Shown here one piece after another: positions 27,301 to 33,586 of a DNA stretch of 64,000 nucleotides. The position numbers and the translations under genes are program-made. Position 1 is the stretch's first letter; each line of letters starts with the position of its first letter. The stretch is from Lujinxingia litoralis (GTDB lineage Bacteria; Myxococcota_A; Bradymonadia; Bradymonadales; Bradymonadaceae), in contig NZ_QHKO01000001.1 in assembly GCF_003260125.1 (NCBI RefSeq), forward strand, positions 762,914 through 826,913. The letters run 5' to 3'. Below the pieces are notes generated by a model. It worked only from the letters and a program-made list of their open reading frames with translations, ran no database searches and was not told the origin of the DNA.

Positions 27301-29839
27301 CGTCCGAGGCGCGCAGGAGGACATCCTCCAGCGCATGGATGACGAGTTCGGGGTCGTCGAGGTCGTTGTCGGCGATGCGCACCTGACGTTCTCGAAGTTC
27401 TACGACGACACCGTCCTCAAGCCCCTCGGTCAGCTCGGAGAGGCGTTCGTAGAGTTCGGGGGCGCGGCCGGCGTCGAGGAAGAGATCTTCGAGCAGGTCC
27501 CATTGGGCCGTCTGGCCAAAGATTGCGCTGAGGCGCTCGAAGGCCTCGGAGTGGTCGGGATGCTCGTCGAGCACGCTCTGCCAGACCCTGGCAGCCTCAT
27601 GGGGTTGGAGGGCCTGGTCCTGGTAGAGGCGCGCGGCATCCTCCCGGGTGGCAAGCGCCTTATCGGGGTCAAAGCTCGGCGCGCGGGACTCCAGGAGTGC
27701 AGCGAGCGCGGACCACCGCTCCAGGCGGCGGTAGGCGCGCTGGAGATCGTCAAGGAGGACCTCGGAGGGTTCGGTCTCGATGAGGGCTTCGAGCACATGC
27801 GCTTCACGCTCAGGGTCGCGGAGTTTCTCACGAGCCATCTCCAGAAGCTCGCCCAGGCGGCGCTGACGCTCGTCGCCGACTTCGAGGACTGCTTCTTTGA
27901 CCTCCAGATCAAAGAGGGAGCGAAAGTCACGACGCTGCTCATAGATGGTGCGCAGGCGGTCACGCACCGGGACTTCCTCCGGAGCGATGGCGACGACACG
28001 CTCCAGATAGGGAATGGCCTGAGTGACGTTATTAAGACGCTCCTGCCAGATGTCGGCGACCTCCAGGAGCAGGCCTACGGCCATGCCAATATCGCCCTGC
28101 TCCACGCTGCGCTCGGCGGCGTCCGAGAGAAGCCCAGCCAGGTCATTGAAGCGCCGGTTCTTCTCGTAAAGGTCTCGGAGCTGACCAAAGGCCGAAGGGT
28201 TGAGCGGGTCGAGTTCCAGGATTTGCGCCATGATCGTAATGAGCATGGAATCGAGGTTGAGGCGCACCCGGTAGATGTCGGCCATCTCCTCGTAGAGCGC
28301 GATGCGTTCGGCCGTGCTGGCGTCACCGGACGCCTCCAGCTCTCGCACCTCGTCTTTGATCAGGTCGACCAGGGCGTTCCACTTGCCGTGGTCCTCATAG
28401 AGGTGGCGCAGACGGCGGCGAGCTTCTTCGTCGCCGGCGTACTCCCGGAGGAAGTTTTTCCAGACGTCGATGGCTTTCTCGGCGCTGCCGAGTTGGGTTT
28501 CAGCGATCTCGGAGAGTCTCTCGGCGATGAGCCAGGACTCCTCGCGCGAATCGACCTGGGAAACGCGGGAAGCCAGGAGCGAGAAGAGCTTGCGCCAGTC
28601 GCCCTGGTCTTCGAAGTAGGCCTCGTAGAATGCAAAGACATCGGGGTGGGCCTCATCCAGGAGTTTGAGGCGTTTGAAGAAGTACTCGGCGCGTTCGTCG
28701 TCTCCGAGCTCGAGCCAGTAGAGCCTGGCGAGTTCGGTCATGACCTCCCACTCCCCATCGCGCTTACGGAGGTAACGCACGGAGTGTTCGAGGGTCTGAG
28801 CGAGTTGAGCAAGATCGCCCTCTTCGCGCAGGTGGGCACGCAGCGCGGCCAGCGCCGAGACGTTGGCGGGGTCGGCCTGGAGCGCCTCTCGGGCCGCGTC
28901 GATGCCACCGTCAAACGCAGGAATCGCCTGGTAGAAGCCTTTCACGCTGCGAGGAGCCGGCGAGTCAGGTTCGTCATCGGCGGCGTCCACGTTGTCCGCG
29001 GGTTGCTCGTCGGCATCGAGGGCATCTGAAGCAGCGAGTTCGCTCTGAAGCTCCTCCAGGACCAGCGCGGCATCTTCGCTCTCGGGATCTGCGGAGAGCG
29101 CTTTTCGGGCGTAGACCAACGCCTGCTGAGGATTCGAATCGAGGCGATCGTACTCCAGCTGAGCGGCCTCCAACCAGGCCATCGCCGCGTCCGCGCCCTC
29201 CCCTTCGTCGAGCAACGCCGCGGCCAGCTCGTCGGCCTCGGCGATGGCCTGGGCCACGGTACCGCCCCGCGCATAGAGCTGTTGAAGCTGGTGCGCCAGG
29301 GGACCCGGCTCCTGGATCTGGGCCAACGTGTCCGTGGCGCTTTCGAGGTCTTTGAGATGCTCGGCCTTGATCTGAGCGATCGCGATGAGCAGGCGCTCGC
29401 GCTCGGCTTCATCGGAGGCGATGCGGACCTCGATCTGATGCGTGGTCAGCAGGTTATCCCACTCCCGCGACTCGAGGTAGATGGCGGAGGCGCGCTGCAA
29501 GGGGAGCGCATCTTCGGGGTGAGCCTTAAACGAGGCCTGATAGGCCTCCATGGCTTCGGCTCTTTGAGCAAGTTCCTCGATAAAGAGGTCCCCCAGCGCG
29601 AGCAGAACCTGGGCTTTTTCGGGCCCGGGCTCCAGGTCATTGGCCATGTCCTGGAGGCTCGTAGCCATGGCCGCATAATCCGGCCTGAGCGTGGACACCT
29701 GAGCCTGCTGGCGAGCCACATCAAGGGCCTGGCGCCAGAGGCCGGCTTCCCAGCACAGAGACTGGAACGCCTTGAAGATATCGGGGTTACCCGGGTCGGA
29801 GGCCAACTGTTCCTGAAGCGCGCGGAGCTGATCGGTCAT
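18362..29839 (-). CDS. Giant TPR/alpha-solenoid protein (3825 residues)
   Basis: One uninterrupted frame of 11,478 nt encodes an acidic, Leu/Ala/Glu-rich protein with no signal peptide and no membrane segment. It is built throughout of degenerate TPR-like helices. Where I measured it, successive units (AMEALERLF to VMEALERLY to SLAQLDRIL) are 71-72 residues apart. The consensus is roughly xALERLY...WxxLxxLL.R......R..LL.RLA.LYE..L.D...AI..YR.IL..DP.D, two TPR-like hairpins per unit. Extrapolated over the whole length this is about fifty units. Repeats are diverged at DNA level, so this is an old expansion. GGAA lies about 8 nt before the ATG. Likely a cytosolic scaffold; partners unknown. No enzyme domain seen. 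Confidence 0.93.
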   Translation of the reverse strand: MTDQLRALQEQLASDPGNPDIFKAFQSLCWEAGLWRQALDVARQQAQVSTLRPDYAAMATSLQDMANDLEPGPEKAQVLLALGDLFIEELAQRAEAMEAYQASFKAHPEDALPLQRASAIYLESREWDNLLTTHQIEVRIASDEAERERLLIAIAQIKAEHLKDLESATDTLAQIQEPGPLAHQLQQLYARGGTVAQAIAEADELAAALLDEGEGADAAMAWLEAAQLEYDRLDSNPQQALVYARKALSADPESEDAALVLEELQSELAASDALDADEQPADNVDAADDEPDSPAPRSVKGFYQAIPAFDGGIDAAREALQADPANVSALAALRAHLREEGDLAQLAQTLEHSVRYLRKRDGEWEVMTELARLYWLELGDDERAEYFFKRLKLLDEAHPDVFAFYEAYFEDQGDWRKLFSLLASRVSQVDSREESWLIAERLSEIAETQLGSAEKAIDVWKNFLREYAGDEEARRRLRHLYEDHGKWNALVDLIKDEVRELEASGDASTAERIALYEEMADIYRVRLNLDSMLITIMAQILELDPLNPSAFGQLRDLYEKNRRFNDLAGLLSDAAERSVEQGDIGMAVGLLLEVADIWQERLNNVTQAIPYLERVVAIAPEEVPVRDRLRTIYEQRRDFRSLFDLEVKEAVLEVGDERQRRLGELLEMAREKLRDPEREAHVLEALIETEPSEVLLDDLQRAYRRLERWSALAALLESRAPSFDPDKALATREDAARLYQDQALQPHEAARVWQSVLDEHPDHSEAFERLSAIFGQTAQWDLLEDLFLDAGRAPELYERLSELTEGLEDGVVVELRERQVRIADNDLDDPELVIHALEDVLLRASDDSAQALVYERLLPYFCRAEKVDAALEAHHFLLARQEDAGSRVQTMIALADLEAKRDQPDQALGWALKCFELFPADLEILDASTAYARAASMVQPLVDAWLDRAQSLEDANAQETLFLRAAALLAGDLQQIDDAIHWYEVLRERRPESIEVLAALDPLYQEAGRADDRILALRAQIDLLIEAGATDSDVVDQLSKIADVQRTLLGQKEEARQTYMEILDRDPDHLGALRGVKELHRADDRYQDVAEYLMREIPLAVYEGPDAVWAARMELGDLMRDHLEDQHGALRAYAEVLGENPAHEGALNAARQFLARDDFARDAAMLLEPILRDQASYEPLAEALEARHRVCQDPFEEQEILDELIPLYADELNDVPTAFERACRQFHIDPERDDIWLRVEQLGARLNRWSLIEEMFTAQSPLEGHLSPTRFDLLRHLAAIREHQMQDRERALQAWERLHAYDPMDLPTVEALERLYRKEARVNDLVEMLRKRALLVDLDDDRIRFLLEAGTLLEEALDLPVDATEVFREVLAMDPEHEEAVDALERLLRTQEAWHDLDALLAEQAEQTLQPERRRAFLFRLATLRFEQLEDLSGALSITIDLLEDNPGDDAVLAFAARLDQRLAEDGSWPQLRTDLATTLEPIYRLRGEYERLDQALSVRLDMSQDIFEKLEILDELVGLRQKKLARPRDAFDAVAQAVRLQPDDEDRRKRLIELANAVDALDEAAHTLEQAAAEADSFAAGAIWKRVGQLASQKLNDASRAIAAFEQALELDPNDLGAMEALERLFEAVGETESLSAILLRQADVADSAQRLKLLRRVAILQEQVLHLPVDAIDTNRQILEAAPDDLQVMEALERLYAAEAQHFELAELLQRKALTVEEGAARIGVLARLAEVYERDLNDVEETVATYRRMLADSPGHLHSLAQLDRILSAEARWADWVEVARQRLDSPAARDPDLRLELELKLGQTLAGELFAVEEALSVYRSILGRIDCQPDAIERLEALAQDDAWIEEVAPDLREVYRQQGQWQKLLDLLERLSLQLLDPADKATALFDRGVIARDRFDDEAHLAMSCFAQAWMLEPDRESYGEALISLASRKEAWETLTQHLREVLERAIEPARILDLNLKLAVIFGDALADEVEAEMHLREVLAMEPGHSDALPALMALLDRQERWHDLIEIFEERHEVLLDSKPSESLTYLRKIAAMQEEQLQDAFAAVETWRRLSALEPRSPEARQALVRLLESQSRWDELADLYTDIAAASSLPSEILQAELALADLCRGPLAEIQRAVELYGRALEIDAGHPYAIDALEGIFAEHSDFRSSAGEFLEPIYRVRKDRPKLAQILDARAAASDDTAQRLNWLRELAQIVDRELDDPARAWDVHRRIFALAPADEPARQALAELASRVSPPQAGWEALAEHYDTILRESYEVDDVLRSALRVEQAEIFADRLMDTPRARQAIDLAIQVAPDFERALDLRERLLARDEDWQALVDHYRFLAEQKPDAGAQWLEKLALLFEEVLGDIEAAVDTYNILLELDPGSTSYRTSLERLLGQVERWFDLAEIYRWRIDDALDPRVVIENRFKLARLQESQLDALEEAIASYRTILEEEPAHGPSVRALEGLRHDLQRRSGSWEHLRLQLVDLLLETYDEDRAWQRIDELLEEKVALLEDVDQKVQTQVERAQLMLRISEDNVERARALTTLARAYCLDPSNAEIEELVEVLATDLDAWQRVIPIYLSALEGSDDVAHQGRLLAAVARIYEGPLEDKESAIAAYQQSVEISPDAEATLSKLQQLYGELARWEPLVLILERRLEDTYDAEEQRSLRIRIARIYDETLARPDQALRLYEELRQEDPTDLSFVVVMERLLESLQDWEGLEALLLDKLGLVDGDTLRSRAFHRLGELRRDLLNRPDDAIASYSDALALNPEDTLALDALIDLYNVHERWPELLDALIARQQLHDPAEHDAITALQVRQGDVLAEHLNDPLQALECYASALALDPQNYLVRGALFRLMTRPEVLVSAGQALQQAYRAGEEWDELEALYERMIELIQVPEQRAGLYIDLAQLQIDAFELPVKAFATLGRGLRDVPQVDFLREQLQLLAQHLGYEDDLVALYEEALELGIDDLEVRRSMHLAAGQGYAQSMGDAEEAIRHFEAVLEIDEYDLDALRWLDRIYQALQNWEKLTAVLRKKQAVVDGEELLQTNFQLAYLLEVAFEEPLEAFDLYRRVLLEDPIHSGAIEGLERLSSVETLQADILELLEPTYREAQDWEKLTRLYLMKLEGVESAAERADLLREVAQLEYEELDNVEAAYAHWGRALREDPHDIDVQEKIEAIARERGLFEALVVLYEDIVESLNDPVRQLELAERAAGWATEILHDDQQAAALYRVVLAVEPRHPEALTNLERIARQQGDDVSLEAVLSARLQSSYDAAEQAQIYAELGRVRLGLQNHAGAIEALVGWTDLEGDDHEVLETLCGLYEITEAWHDLASTLERLLTRVDEDAHRLELLNQLGQVCGERLGEHADALSAYERALELAPEDPQILRALEEVYQGLGDFQALRDLLARELEQADSEQETVRLLLRRARLRYDVDADANAAIDDYQAAFALRDDHPDVIQALGELYRKERRWDELLAMHRLHFDRAPDQEAQVHHLLIMAQICHEELQQLDQAAGFAGTVLEADPHHGEALDRLEAIYRAQQAWENVIAVIDRRIESCDDQARYDLMLLRAHTLESDAESPELAAETYLAILDAFPADQAVFEKLDALYLRAHDHQGAYNLLARRAQLAEGDDQRVMILLQMSELARTSLNNDALRIAPLEEARGLAGDDLSVVEPLLDAYIEGGLLEKAAPLLNSVIDSLLEARQMKDVVRFYHLQGKLAEQGGDEQAARQAYEAAHKIDATYIPNLLSLGKLSFRSQDMEHALKIFQILLLHQMNIKDNSDKVEVYYHLGAIRQATGDERGARDMFKRALRVDAGHAPSQEALDALGA

Positions 29840-30037
29840 CGAGCGTTCCTGTATATGTTGCGAAGGGGGGGGCCGCCGGGGGAGAGCGACGTGCCTTGAG
29901 GAGAGCGCTGAATCCTACACTTTTCGGGGGAGGTTCCGTGAAGGAATCGTAGCAATCAATGCCGGGAGGCGGCAAGGCGGGGTATGGGTCGTGTGACAAG
30001 GGGTTACAAGTAGAGCTTCGGCGCTGGTTCTCGGAGG

Positions 30038-30091
30038 TGAGTCGCAACCTGAGGGGTCGTGTACCGCAGGTGATGGGTGTTGAGTCGCAAC
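30038..30091. repeat. Pair of direct 11-nt repeats TGAGTCGCAAC
   Basis: Identical copies at 30038-30048 and 30081-30091, spaced 43 nt start to start, with a diverged third copy near 30168-30178. They lie about 200-250 nt upstream of the giant TPR start codon. Binding sites for a regulator or parts of an RNA are possible. Confidence 0.5.
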
Positions 30092-30440
30092 GCGAGTGGA
30101 GGTGCTCCCCAACCTGTTGGACCCGAGAGGCAAGGCAAAGGGCCGCCCCCTACCCCACGTGAGGGATAGAGTCGCGCACGCCGCTAGCCGGCACCCGCTG
30201 TTGTGAGACCCGAACGCCATCCCGGATGGAAGGTCTTGGCCGAGGTTCCGGGTCAACTCCCAGGTGGCAGGGCCGCCCTCACCCCCAAACGGGTGATTGG
30301 GTACCAGACGACCCGGTATCGGAGCGTTTCGGACGGGACTCACCTTCGAGCCGGTGCACTCAGGCCCGGCAGCGAATCGAGGTTCAGGCCTGCCACAAAG
30401 GATCCCCCTTACCACCGCTTGCCACTATCCCGATCAACAA

Positions 30441-30462
30441 CGCCGGGCGAGTCCGCCCGGCG
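30441..30462 (-). terminator. Hairpin terminator after the unknown 30.5 kb gene
   Basis: A perfect 9-bp GC stem (30441-30449 with 30454-30462) with loop AGTC lies about 33 nt beyond the stop of the minus-strand gene, followed there by TTGTTG. It is a plausible but not strong terminator. Confidence 0.5.
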
Positions 30463-30495
30463 TGTGAGTTCAGTCCCGCAGAAGAGGGTCTAGGA

Positions 30496-31299
30496 TCAAT
30501 CTGTAGCAGGCCCGGGGCTCACGACGATATCATCGCCCTCGCCAAGAGGCTCGTTCGACACCTCTTCGTCGGCCCGGTCGACCGCCGCAATCTTGCCTCG
30601 ACGCCGGTAGTGCTGTGCCAGACGCCCCTGTTGGTCGCGCACCGACGCGAGCAGCTCCGCACGCAGCTCTTTATTGGTAAGGGTACCGGCCAGAATCATC
30701 ACAATGACCCCGGCATAGGCCTCCCGAGCCTCAAGACGCGCATCCGCCACCCGGTCAAACGTCAGCAGGTCATCATGCACCGAGAGCTGCTCACCGAAGG
30801 TCTTGTTGTAGGCCGAGAGGTCTTCGACCAGCTCAATGAGCCCCAGGAGCGCGATGTCATCGGCAAGCTCCCCCTGCAAACGCTCCAGAATCAGGTCGAC
30901 GGTCACGCGCTGTTCCTCAAAGCGCTGGGAGGTGATCGGGAAGACTCCGCGGGGGAAGACCCTGTCGACCAGACGCTGGCCGGCGACCTTGCGGGGAGAG
31001 TCCCGGTGCATCGAGGCGAAGGTCTGCGCGATATCACTGATCTGCTTCACCGTGCGATCGATCAGGACGTCGGTCTTGGCGGCGGCCCCGCGGCTGGGCA
31101 GCCCGGTATGGCGGGTGTTTGCCCAGGCCTCATCGAGCCTCTGCGACCGGGAGCAAGCCGCCTGAGCCTGCTCCACCTGGGCGCACACCGCGCCCAGCCC
31201 GGCGCGCTCCGCCTTGGTGGCGATGTCGGCCAGGCAGAAGTCCATGCTGCCGTTGCCCTGCTGATAGAGGTTGATCGCTTCGTGGGTGCTAAAAAACAT
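30496..31299 (-). CDS. Unknown helical protein
   Basis: Function not recognised. The start at 31299 (MFFSTHEAINLYQQG) is preferred because GGAG lies 6 nt upstream; the frame extends to 31410 without a good site. The 267-residue product is soluble and predicted mostly helical. It has DFCLADIATKAERAGLGAVC early, RFEEQRVTVDLILERLQGEL centrally, an IVMILAGTLTNKELRAELLA segment and an acidic C-terminal tail (DRADEEVSNEPLGEGDD). It stands alone between two gene-poor stretches and is followed by a hairpin. No domain, catalytic motif or mobile-element link was visible. Confidence 0.6.
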   Translation of the reverse strand: MFFSTHEAINLYQQGNGSMDFCLADIATKAERAGLGAVCAQVEQAQAACSRSQRLDEAWANTRHTGLPSRGAAAKTDVLIDRTVKQISDIAQTFASMHRDSPRKVAGQRLVDRVFPRGVFPITSQRFEEQRVTVDLILERLQGELADDIALLGLIELVEDLSAYNKTFGEQLSVHDDLLTFDRVADARLEAREAYAGVIVMILAGTLTNKELRAELLASVRDQQGRLAQHYRRRGKIAAVDRADEEVSNEPLGEGDDIVVSPGPATD

Positions 31300-31624
31300 G
31301 GAGTTCTCCATGAGTTCGAGCCTGCCAGGCAGGCCGGGATTGCGCAGCGTCGATACGGTCGAGCCAGGCCCGATATCGTGACGACACCCCAGGACTGCAG
31401 AAGCAGACATCCCTTCTCATGGAGACATGACGGTCAGCGCCTGTGTACGGCCTCGACCCTCACCGGACGCAAGCCGCTGCGTGGCGCTTACCCCCGGTAC
31501 GACTGTTGAGTAGAGGAACACTTTACGCAGCTCGAAGCGCAGCGGTCAATAGCGTCGGCCTCCGAGAGCCCGGCGACGTCTCGGGCCGGGTTCCGGCGAC
31601 GAGGGCGATGCTATTGCCCCGGGC
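31300..31624. other. Gap with no clear gene
   Basis: The stretch contains the upstream extension of the unknown gene's frame (to 31410) and about 210 nt of sequence before the ABC-F stop. Short GC-rich inverted repeats occur near 31565-31600. I find no RNA gene or clear promoter. Confidence 0.4.
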
Positions 31625-33520
31625 TCACGCCAACTCCGAGAGCTCCATCCATCGTTCCAGCGCGTTCTCCAGCTCTCCGGAAAGTTTGGTCTTCTCATCG
31701 TCGAGCGCGGCAATCTTTTCGTAGTCGGTGGCGCAGACGACCATCTCCTGGTCGATGGTGGCCAGGCGTTCTTCGAGCTCTGCGATACGTGGCTCCAGGG
31801 CTTCGAGTTCGCGCTTCTCTTTGTAGGAGAGCTTGCGTGGGCCCTGAGCCGGGGCGCTCTCAGGTGCCTCCTCACTACGGGCGACCTGGCTCTGGCGCGC
31901 GGCCTCTTCGCGAGCGGCGCGGGCTTCTCGGACACGGCGCTCCTCCAGAAAGGAGTAGTTCCCGGGGATCTCTTCGACCGCCCCGCCCTCCCCAAAGACC
32001 AGGAGGTGCTCGCAGGTGCGGTCCAGGAAGTAGCGGTCGTGGCTCACGGTGATGACGGCCCCCTCAAAACTATCGAGGTAGTCTTCGAGCACAGTCAGGG
32101 TATCGACATCCAGGTCGTTGGTGGGCTCATCTAAGAGGAGCACGTTGGGCTGCCCCATCAAAATACGCAGGAGGTAGAGGCGCCGACGCTCTCCCCCGGA
32201 GAGTTTGTGGATGTAGGTCCACTGCTTCTGGCGATCGAAGAGGAAAAGCTCAAGCATCTGAGAGGCGGTCAGGAAGCCCTCGGAGGTGGGCACCCGGTGC
32301 GCCACCTCGGTGATGTAATCATGCACGCGCAGATCTGGGTCGAGGCCCTCGGCCTGCTGATCGAAGTAGCCCAGCACCACGGTCTCTCCCGTCTCCACCA
32401 GACCCTGTTGCGGCTGAAGACGGCCGGCGATGAGGTTGAGCAAGGTGGACTTTCCGGCGCCGTTGGGACCGACGATCCCCAGCCGGTCCCGGCGGTCCAC
32501 GGTGTAACTTACATCTCGTAGCACCGCGCGGTCGTCGTAGCTGTGTGAGACGTCTTCCAGGCGGATGATCTTCTTGCCAAGGCGGCTCTCAACCGTGTCA
32601 ATTTCGACCTTGCGCTCATCGAGGTTAACTCCGCCCTGCAGGAGGGCCTCTGCGCGCTGGATGCGAGACTTGCTCTTGGTGGTGCGCGCCTTGGGGCCTC
32701 GGCGCAACCACTCAAGCTCCTTCTTGGCGAGTTGAACGCGTTTGGCTTCGGCGATCTGCTTGAGTTCCTCGCGGTGTGCCCGAGACTCCAGAAAGGCCGA
32801 GTAGTTTCCGCTGTGGCGGTACACCGTCTGATCGGCCAGCTCGAGAATCACGTTGGCCACCCGGTCGAGAAAGTAACGATCGTGGGTGATCAGCAAGAGC
32901 CCGGTACTACGCGCTCCGAGATAGCCCTCCAGCCAGGCGACGGTCTCGACATCGAGATGGTTGGTGGGTTCGTCGAGAATCAGAAGGTCACTGGGACGCA
33001 CCAGCGCGCGCGCCATAGCGACGCGCTTTTGCTGCCCGCCGCTCATCTGATCCACCGGCTGTTCATGGTCGAGGATGCCCAGCTGGGAGAGGATGGTCTT
33101 GGCCTCGTTCTCCAGGGTCCATCCACCGACGCGGTCCATCTCTTCGCCAAGCTCGGCGACCCGCTCCACCAGCGAAGCATCCTGCGGGTTTGAGGCCAGC
33201 GCCCGACACGCAGCCTCATAGGCCTCCACCACCCGGAAGGACTGCGGACCGTCGGCGAGCACCGTCTCCAGCGCCGTGCGCCCGGCCTGCAGGTCGGGCT
33301 CCTGAGGGAGGTACTCCACCCGGGCATTGCGCGCCCGAGAGACCTGCCCCTCATCCGGAGCTTCGAGCCCCAGGACGATACGCAACAGGGTGGTCTTACC
33401 GGCACCGTTGACGCCGAGCAGGCCGACGCGGTCGTCGACTCCCAGCCCAAAGGTCACATCTTTAAAAAGGGTGCGATCGCCAAAAGATTTAGCGACCTTT
33501 TCGACCGAAATGACGACCAT
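31625..33520 (-). CDS. uup: ABC-F ATPase, Uup-like
   Basis: ABC-F proteins are soluble twin-ATPase factors, many acting on ribosomes; Uup also binds branched DNA. The 631-residue protein has two complete nucleotide-binding domains: Walker A GVNGAGKTT (about 36-44) and GPNGAGKST, signatures MSGGQQKR and LSGGERRR, and Walker B LLILDEPTNHLD and VLLLDEPTNDLD. A charged linker follows domain one. The C-terminal coiled coil (PRKLSYKEKRELEALEPRI) is the Uup-type tail and sets it apart from EttA. No transmembrane segment. It lies 66 nt after icmF with hairpins between. Confidence 0.93.
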   Translation of the reverse strand: MVVISVEKVAKSFGDRTLFKDVTFGLGVDDRVGLLGVNGAGKTTLLRIVLGLEAPDEGQVSRARNARVEYLPQEPDLQAGRTALETVLADGPQSFRVVEAYEAACRALASNPQDASLVERVAELGEEMDRVGGWTLENEAKTILSQLGILDHEQPVDQMSGGQQKRVAMARALVRPSDLLILDEPTNHLDVETVAWLEGYLGARSTGLLLITHDRYFLDRVANVILELADQTVYRHSGNYSAFLESRAHREELKQIAEAKRVQLAKKELEWLRRGPKARTTKSKSRIQRAEALLQGGVNLDERKVEIDTVESRLGKKIIRLEDVSHSYDDRAVLRDVSYTVDRRDRLGIVGPNGAGKSTLLNLIAGRLQPQQGLVETGETVVLGYFDQQAEGLDPDLRVHDYITEVAHRVPTSEGFLTASQMLELFLFDRQKQWTYIHKLSGGERRRLYLLRILMGQPNVLLLDEPTNDLDVDTLTVLEDYLDSFEGAVITVSHDRYFLDRTCEHLLVFGEGGAVEEIPGNYSFLEERRVREARAAREEAARQSQVARSEEAPESAPAQGPRKLSYKEKRELEALEPRIAELEERLATIDQEMVVCATDYEKIAALDDEKTKLSGELENALERWMELSELA

Positions 33521-33529
33521 AATACCTCA

Positions 33530-33580
33530 GCCTCGCCGGGCGAGGCGCTGTAGGAGAGCGCCGGGGCCAGGAGGCCCGGC
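33530..33580 (-). other. Two intercistronic hairpins between icmF and the ABC-F gene
   Basis: One hairpin directly follows the icmF stop (33560-33580, one bulge). A second, perfect one (33530-33535 with 33541-33546) ends 10 nt before the ABC-F start. No U tract follows either, so they could stabilise mRNA ends or attenuate rather than terminate. Confidence 0.45.
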
Positions 33581-33586
33581 TATCAT

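Larger units (their letters stand above)
29840..30495. other. 656-nt gene-poor stretch with repeats and hairpins
   Basis: I see no convincing gene here. A 166-residue minus-strand frame (29915-30415) has no ribosome site or family likeness. The part next to 29839 must hold the leader and promoter of the giant TPR gene. Further out, the 11-mer TGAGTCGCAAC occurs at 30038-30048 and 30081-30091, with a related GAGTCGCGCAC near 30170. Several short inverted repeats (for example around 30217-30229 and 30280-30296) suggest folded RNA. The hairpin at 30441-30462 closes the stretch. Confidence 0.5.

Noticed and set aside
20135..29029. Very long plus-strand open frames (for example 20135-22459, 23375-25363, 25457-27184, 27215-29029) opposite the giant gene
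   Set aside because: They are mirror frames produced by high GC and Leu/Glu/Ala-rich codons of the minus-strand gene. They lack ribosome sites and family motifs, while the minus frame is a continuous TPR array.
29915..30415. 166-codon minus-strand frame in the gene-poor stretch
   Set aside because: No ribosome site, Pro/Ser/Arg-rich low-quality sequence, and it overlaps repeats and hairpins; not credible as a protein gene.
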